Of a stretch of 64,000 nucleotides of DNA, positions 58,936 through 64,000 are shown piece after piece. The position numbers and the translations under genes are program-made. The notes under the pieces are model-generated. The model was given only the letters and a program-made list of their open reading frames with translations. It ran no database searches and was not told where the DNA came from. Within the stretch, counting starts at the first letter, position 1. Each line of letters begins with the position of its first letter. The stretch comes from Volvariella volvacea V23. Lineage: Eukaryota; Basidiomycota; Agaricomycetes; Agaricales; Pluteaceae. The stretch is taken from NCBI GenBank assembly GCA_000349905.1, contig KB722769.1, positions 1-64,000 on the forward strand, written 5' to 3'.

Positions 58936-60373
58936 AGCTGCTTTATGAGGTGTTGAGTAAATATACACGGTAGGTTAGGAGATGAAGAACATCACCGACG
59001 TGCCCTGGATTTAAATAATTTGAGACCAGGCGCTTATTAGCGTGTCTACGCAGCAAGGCCAAAAAACAGTAATTCGGTCCCACAAAACAGCATAACACGC
59101 CGTGATATGTGGCGTACAACTATTGTATTGTGCCATATGGTCTTTAACTAACGTTATATGGAACGCGCAAAGTTTTCTTACCTGATTACCGTGTTGTCCC
59201 ACTGAGGTAAGTCAACGCACAATCCTACTTTGCGTATTCACCACCACCTGTATGATCTCATTTTTCTTAGCTCCACAATTGATCAGTGGGTAGAGCGAAG
59301 CCTTGCTATCTTGATCTAGGGTTTGTGTTCCAAAGTCCCCGGACTTCTGGGAACGAAATGTGCTTGTATGTGATAGCCAAAACCCTCAATCACGCTGGCT
59401 GTGAGGTGATTGCGGCGCTTCTATATGCTGTTGTACGGCTTGCTTTGTGTTGTAGAAAGGCTGTCCACTCAGGATATGTGAGCATGATCATCAACCAAAT
59501 GAGGACGTTCTTTTTCTCTTTGCAAATCCACACGCTTCGCTTTGTCCAATGTTATTTTATACCAATATAATTGAGGCTATGTAAGCGAGTTTCATTATAA
59601 ATCATTCTAGATTTATAGGAGCTTAGTAAAGAAGAGCATGCCATTGACATGCCATGCTGACTTAGACGGACATTGGGTATATAGAGATGATGGTCGGAAT
59701 ACTGCAACGAATGCGCGGCGAAGGTGTTGTGGTTACCGCACCCAAAGGAAGAGTGAAGACTGCGCAGTAATTTGTATTCTGTAGGCAATCAGCTGCCCAG
59801 TGGTGGCTGTACACTCTACTGTACACCGTCAGTGGGTTGTTCTAGAAACGGCACCGTTCGTGACACGTGACGCATGACGTGGCGAAATCATGTGCTTACT
59901 CGCGTCGAGTCTGTAGTGGTTGAGTTGATGGAGCTACCGTAAGTTCTACTATGCAGTGTTTTGTAGAGCTTGGGGTGTAGATGGTTTTGATACGCTCCAA
60001 TCATGTAAATTCCGTCAATGCTGTTCTGATTTTTCTTCGGCTAAACATTTTAGTGCGATGCACGGACCCCGAGATTACGTTATATCCTATCTAGCCGGTG
60101 TGCTGACAAGTGGCACTGCCTGGCCAGTCCGTCAGAGACACGAGGATAATGGTCATTACTGTCAGCGCATTGGCTAGAGGGATTAATAGGACGAGGGTCA
60201 AGCAGGATTGTTCCATAGTATTGTCGGTGTTGTGATCGGGCTGTATGACCTCATTCCCTCGACATAGCGCGGAGCTTAGAGAATAATGAAAGTACCTATG
60301 ATAAACACTATGAATAGTTTCGTGAGCTGACTGGGTATCCAAGAACCCTGAATCCTTCTCCCGCCGCTCTCTT
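58936..60373. other. intergenic, possible trace of a FamX exon 2
   Basis: No gene supported. On minus at about 60190-60115 the string LTVMTIILVSLTDWPGS resembles the FamX exon 2 helix (TTISILVISLGLWPIKS), and a TKLFIVFIIG stretch just upstream could echo exon 1. The match is short and no splice sites are kept, so it is only a hint of another relic. Confidence 0.3.
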
Positions 60374-60679
60374 CACTCCGCAGGCCGGACGGTTTAATGT
60401 GACCAAACACTGTCAATTACAATATCAAGTTTCCGAAAGGTTTTCGAAGTTCGAAAACCATTCAAAAGTCTTAGCGTATGACTTGTCTGTGTGTCTAAAA
60501 AGTAGATACCCATCATTAGGGAGTACTAGTATAGATTTTAAGAACCTATTTTTGTTGCCTTCTATAAAGCGCAAAAGAGCCCACAGGTGCCCAGTTTTCT
60601 GATCTCGAAAACCGCCTGGGAAATTTGATATTATTATTTACGATTTTTGGGAAAATAAAACTGTCCGGCCTGCGGAGTG
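60374..60679. mobile_element. MITE-like element with about 22-bp terminal inverted repeats
   Basis: The left end (60374-60395) reads cactccgcaggccggac then ggttt; the right end (60658-60679) is its inverse complement with one mismatch (aaac, tgtccggcctgcggagtg). The element is 306 bp, A-T-rich inside, without coding capacity, and includes an inner near-palindrome around gaaaggttttcgaagttcg. No clear target-site duplication is seen (left flank ctctctt, right flank agcttgg), so the superfamily is undecided; it begins with CACT. Confidence 0.7.
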
Positions 60680-62081
60680 AGCTTGGCAGTTTGTGATTAA
60701 ACACAACAATTGGTGCCACTTCGCCATTGAACTCTAAGTTGACAGCATGCGAACCCCGGTTCCCGCTTTATGCAGAATTTGGAGGTGGACAAGAGGCTGT
60801 GCTGCTGCTGAGCATCATGGTTTGGCTCCTCGAACTGTCTTCTCTTCCGAATTACCCTTTGACTAAAGTGAAATATCCTACGACCAGAATCACGGTGTTT
60901 TTCTCAACGTGGATTATGTACATATCATCCATAACTTTAGGTCAAATGGGACGCAAATAGCTCACCCCCCTTAGTATCATGATTTCCAGACAAAGCCACA
61001 AGCCAGCAGTTCTGCATCAGTGTCACCTTCCACTTCAGTCCCTTCGTCACCCCTCTCTTTAGTCTAGGTCCTCGTGATGTCCGTCTCTTTCCACTATCCT
61101 ACCTATCAATGCCTTCATATTCTCCCCAATATTTGAAGCCCTTGGCCCAAATAACGAGTCGAACATTGGCAAAGAGCATATGAATGGGCAAAGGACATCC
61201 GAGAGACCCTATGAGATTCATGGCATGCAGGTGTCGGACAATTAAGGGCATGACGAGAGATTGAAGGCTTACCATACGCATTGTCGAACCCCCCAAACAT
61301 TCGACCCTCCACTATTGTGGCAATGCATATAGCGGCGATAGGCGTTGGGGTAACCGCAACACAACGAGCACCGCATCTTCATGGTACAGTGATATACGCT
61401 GAGGGATTTATCGGTGAGGCGAGACTAGGTTGATCCCATATCAAAGGTTAACCAATCTATATATAAAACAGATATTGCAGTGGTCTGGACCTATTGGCGA
61501 CTTTAGAGAGTCAGTTAATGTGGTGGTACAGATGGACGGGGACTTGGATGTTCTGCGCGTTGAGCACGCTCACTCATGTGTACTGACCGATGTTTTAACC
61601 TGGGCTAGTTGGGCGGGGGAATTTTATTTCGGAATGGTTCCTTGTATGGATTACTAGCGCTGGAGACGCATATATATGACGGAATTTCCTCCTGCTGACT
61701 GAGCTTGACGTGAAATGGAAGCAAACACGCAGAAAAGGGGGGTACAGGTATTGTCCTTACCTATCAAGTTAACAAGCAATGGCGTTGTACATTAGCATAT
61801 CGCACAAATAACCGGTCCATCAATGGAACTGCACTAAAATCACGCACAATACTGTATGCACGAACTGAATCTACCCGAAATCGTCACTTCGATATGCCAT
61901 TTATTGGAGTGTTACAGTATCGCGTTCGTCCGCCAGTCTCGCTGTCACAAACGCCACGTCAGCAGCACTTAAGCACCGTGCTACTAAGACATCGAATTTA
62001 GATTTAGAGGCATCCCAGTCCCTCAAGACCCCTCATTCATCGGCTACCTACGGGATAACTATTATAAGAATATTCCAGGGG
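60680..62081. other. intergenic, nothing supported
   Basis: Frames at 60727-60960 and 61430-61657 are open but have no motif or exon partners. The last part is likely 3' UTR of FamX J. Confidence 0.4.
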
Positions 62082-64000
62082 CTACAGCGTATTGCGACTA
62101 CGGATGGTCAATACATCCGCCCCACCACTTTCTGATCTAGGTTCCAACACTAGAGTACGATTCTTCGATGCCTCTTCAAATGCGTCATTAAGCTCATCTC
62201 CAACGATTCCCAGATTTTCATCCCTAAACCTTGCCAGCTCCGCAGGTACCTTTGACTCGTGCAGCACGCTGCCGATCGTCAAGAGATTGAATGCCTCTCC
62301 ATTCCCAGATCTGTAAGGCGCTAGGATGTTAACGATATTCAAGACAAGCAATAGAATAGTGGAAGCGATGACATATGCTAGAGACACGGAGAAGGCAATG
62401 ACTCGTTCAGACACAGACGCGGGTACTTCTGCGGTACCAAGTGCGCCGGTTACATAGAGCCTAGTGGCCGAGAGGATGTATCTTGTATACATCTCCGTGA
62501 TATTAGAGATCGGCATGGGAGACCATAATGTAGGACCATTGGGTGACCTGGCTTTGTTCCAACCAAAAACCAGCGCTGCTATAATCTGCGAGTTACCGTC
62601 GGTGAGTGGTAACCCCTGAGACGACAAGGAGTGAATCCCGGCGAAAAGAGTAGTGAAGAATAAGTCCCCTTCTCTCTGGTCCAAGTTTCCCTGTCGCGCA
62701 GTTTGTCCCTTATCGTCGGCGTTTGGGTGAAAAGGACTGATAGGGATGACACGGAGTTCTGCGCCTGTGTTATAAACCTCCATAGTCTGGATAGAGAAGT
62801 TGGGAGAACAGGCCAGGAATGCAAACCGGTTTACGTCCCCATTACTATCGAGGACATCTAATGTTGGTAATCCCGTTGCATTGACTGTTGGAATAAAATT
62901 AGGACCGGTCGTATTCGAGAGGTATTGTGAGAATGCCCAAATAGAATACCCGCCATGAGGGACGTCCCCTGTAGTAGTATTGAGTGTTTCATAGCCCACA
63001 ATAGTCCGAGCTGAGAGATAGTCTATCCAGAGCCATATTGCATCGGTATTATCTACAGCAAGTCAGTTGGTTGGACATTTGGTAAAGTCGTGAGAGTACG
63101 TACGCAGCATTATTATGGAGGTAATCCCCAACGACGGTAGGTTAACGAAAAACTGTTCAAATTGACTATCCCCTAAGTTGGCCCTTTCTGCGACATTGGC
63201 TGTCTGCCAACTGCATGAAGGTTGCAGTATGAAAACGTCACTAAACCACCGAGCCGAGGTCGTGGGTGAGAAGTCCGTAGGGAGTGGAACAATATATTGA
63301 GCAGAGTCGACGAACTGCGAGCCTGGAGCCAACGATCCGAGCCCGAGAGAATAACTGACATTCAACACTGAATCTGCCCAGATAAATGGGGAAGTTTCTC
63401 GCAATTTGAGTTTCATCTGATCAGTGATCCAGTACGAGCCTGACGCGCTGAAGGCGTACAGATCAGCATGAACATTGATAATTTTCAGCTAGTGTGAACA
63501 TACTCTGGTACTGCGACGGATCCTGGCCGTATGGCTGCTACTTCAAAATGAGACACCCTAACCTCGCGCGTCACTTCTTGCACAGATACTTTTAATACGA
63601 GAGATTAGAAGCGAGCGTAAAATCTTCGGTCTTGGTGGCCGTGCTTACATGTAGCTGGTACCAGCACTGAGGTCGCCAGTACAACGAAATAAGTGACTAG
63701 TGCCAGCGTGAAATAGAGACTGGACTGCCGTTTGAAAATGAGGACTACTGATTGAAATGTACCGAGGGAAAGGGAGGATGTTGATAGCGCGGTGGCGAGT
63801 CCCACACCCCTTGAATTGTCATCATGACCGGCACTGGATTGCCTCAGCGAGCGAAAGAATTCCTCGGCCTAGTGTATACATGAGGAGCTTATAGGCACTT
63901 CAAATCATTTTGGAGATGCAGAGAGCGTAATTCATACCTTTACGTCAATTATTAGAGCCGTAATTGGCCACGTAGCCAGTGTGATGATCAGAATATTAAT
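62082..64000 (-). CDS. FamX membrane protein copy J, 5' end outside window
   Basis: Exons seen: exon 2 from beyond the window to 63938, then 63868-63649 (220 nt), 63588-63504 (85 nt), 63447-63104 and 63022-62082, phases as in the other copies. Exon 1 and part of exon 2 lie right of the window. No lesion in the visible part. Landmarks: EEFFRSLRQSSAGHDD, VGLATALSTSSLSLGTF, AQYIVPLPTDFSP, FILQPSCSW, GGYSIWAFSQYLS, ACSPNFSIQTMEV, GNLDQREGDLFFTTLFA, IIAALVFGWNKA, SPMPISNITEMYTRYIL and YRSGNGEAFNLL. The usual AAKPYMTG is changed to ATRLYVTG. Confidence 0.8.

Noticed and set aside
49..64000. CRISPR arrays, operons or ribosome-binding sites
   Set aside because: Not expected and not seen; the genes are intron-containing nuclear fungal genes.

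Overview
The window looks like a piece of nuclear genome from a mushroom-type basidiomycete (Agaricomycetes are likely). The evidence is many short introns (about 45-80 nt, GT-AG, one GC-AG), a SET3-type PHD/SET protein, a fungal tetraspanin, a short basidiomycete-style 7TM protein and large lineage-specific membrane families. The species cannot be named from sequence alone. Exon models below were built by hand by requiring matching intron phases and an open frame to a stop.

Left part (1-23.5 kb): a broken Tc1/mariner transposase at the edge; a small membrane protein divergent from a SET3-like chromatin regulator (shared 197 bp promoter); an unknown nuclear-type protein rich in S/T-P sites; a tetraspanin; a gene-poor 5 kb stretch; a 7TM rhodopsin-like protein; and an unrecognised gene that seems to lack its 5' end at the border of the next region.

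Central and right part (23.6-64 kb): a birth-and-death array of one unrecognised membrane-protein family, here called FamX. FamX has four predicted membrane segments, a large N-glycosylated ectodomain and a C-terminal tail with an FFRSGKGE motif. I find six complete genes (618-646 aa), one complete so far but cut by the right window edge, and four decayed copies (frameshift plus stop, two C-terminal relics, one internal deletion). Complete copies keep a six-exon plan with near-invariant exon lengths (148, 89, 220, 85 nt) and phases (1,0,1,2,1). Interleaved with FamX are two pepsin-fold secreted proteins whose catalytic motifs have decayed, each divergent from a FamX gene, and three DUF202 membrane proteins, two of which directly follow a FamX gene on the same strand. 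The repeated neighbour pairs suggest blocks were duplicated together.

The array is interrupted at 49-56 kb by an uncertain hypothetical locus, an alpha/beta hydrolase of the ABHD13/Bem46 type with its triad visible, and another unknown gene. A short terminal-inverted-repeat element (MITE-like) lies at 60.37-60.68 kb. The FamX / pseudo-pepsin / DUF202 association is the best candidate for an undescribed system: all three families are membrane or secretory. A surface or recognition role is only an inference.
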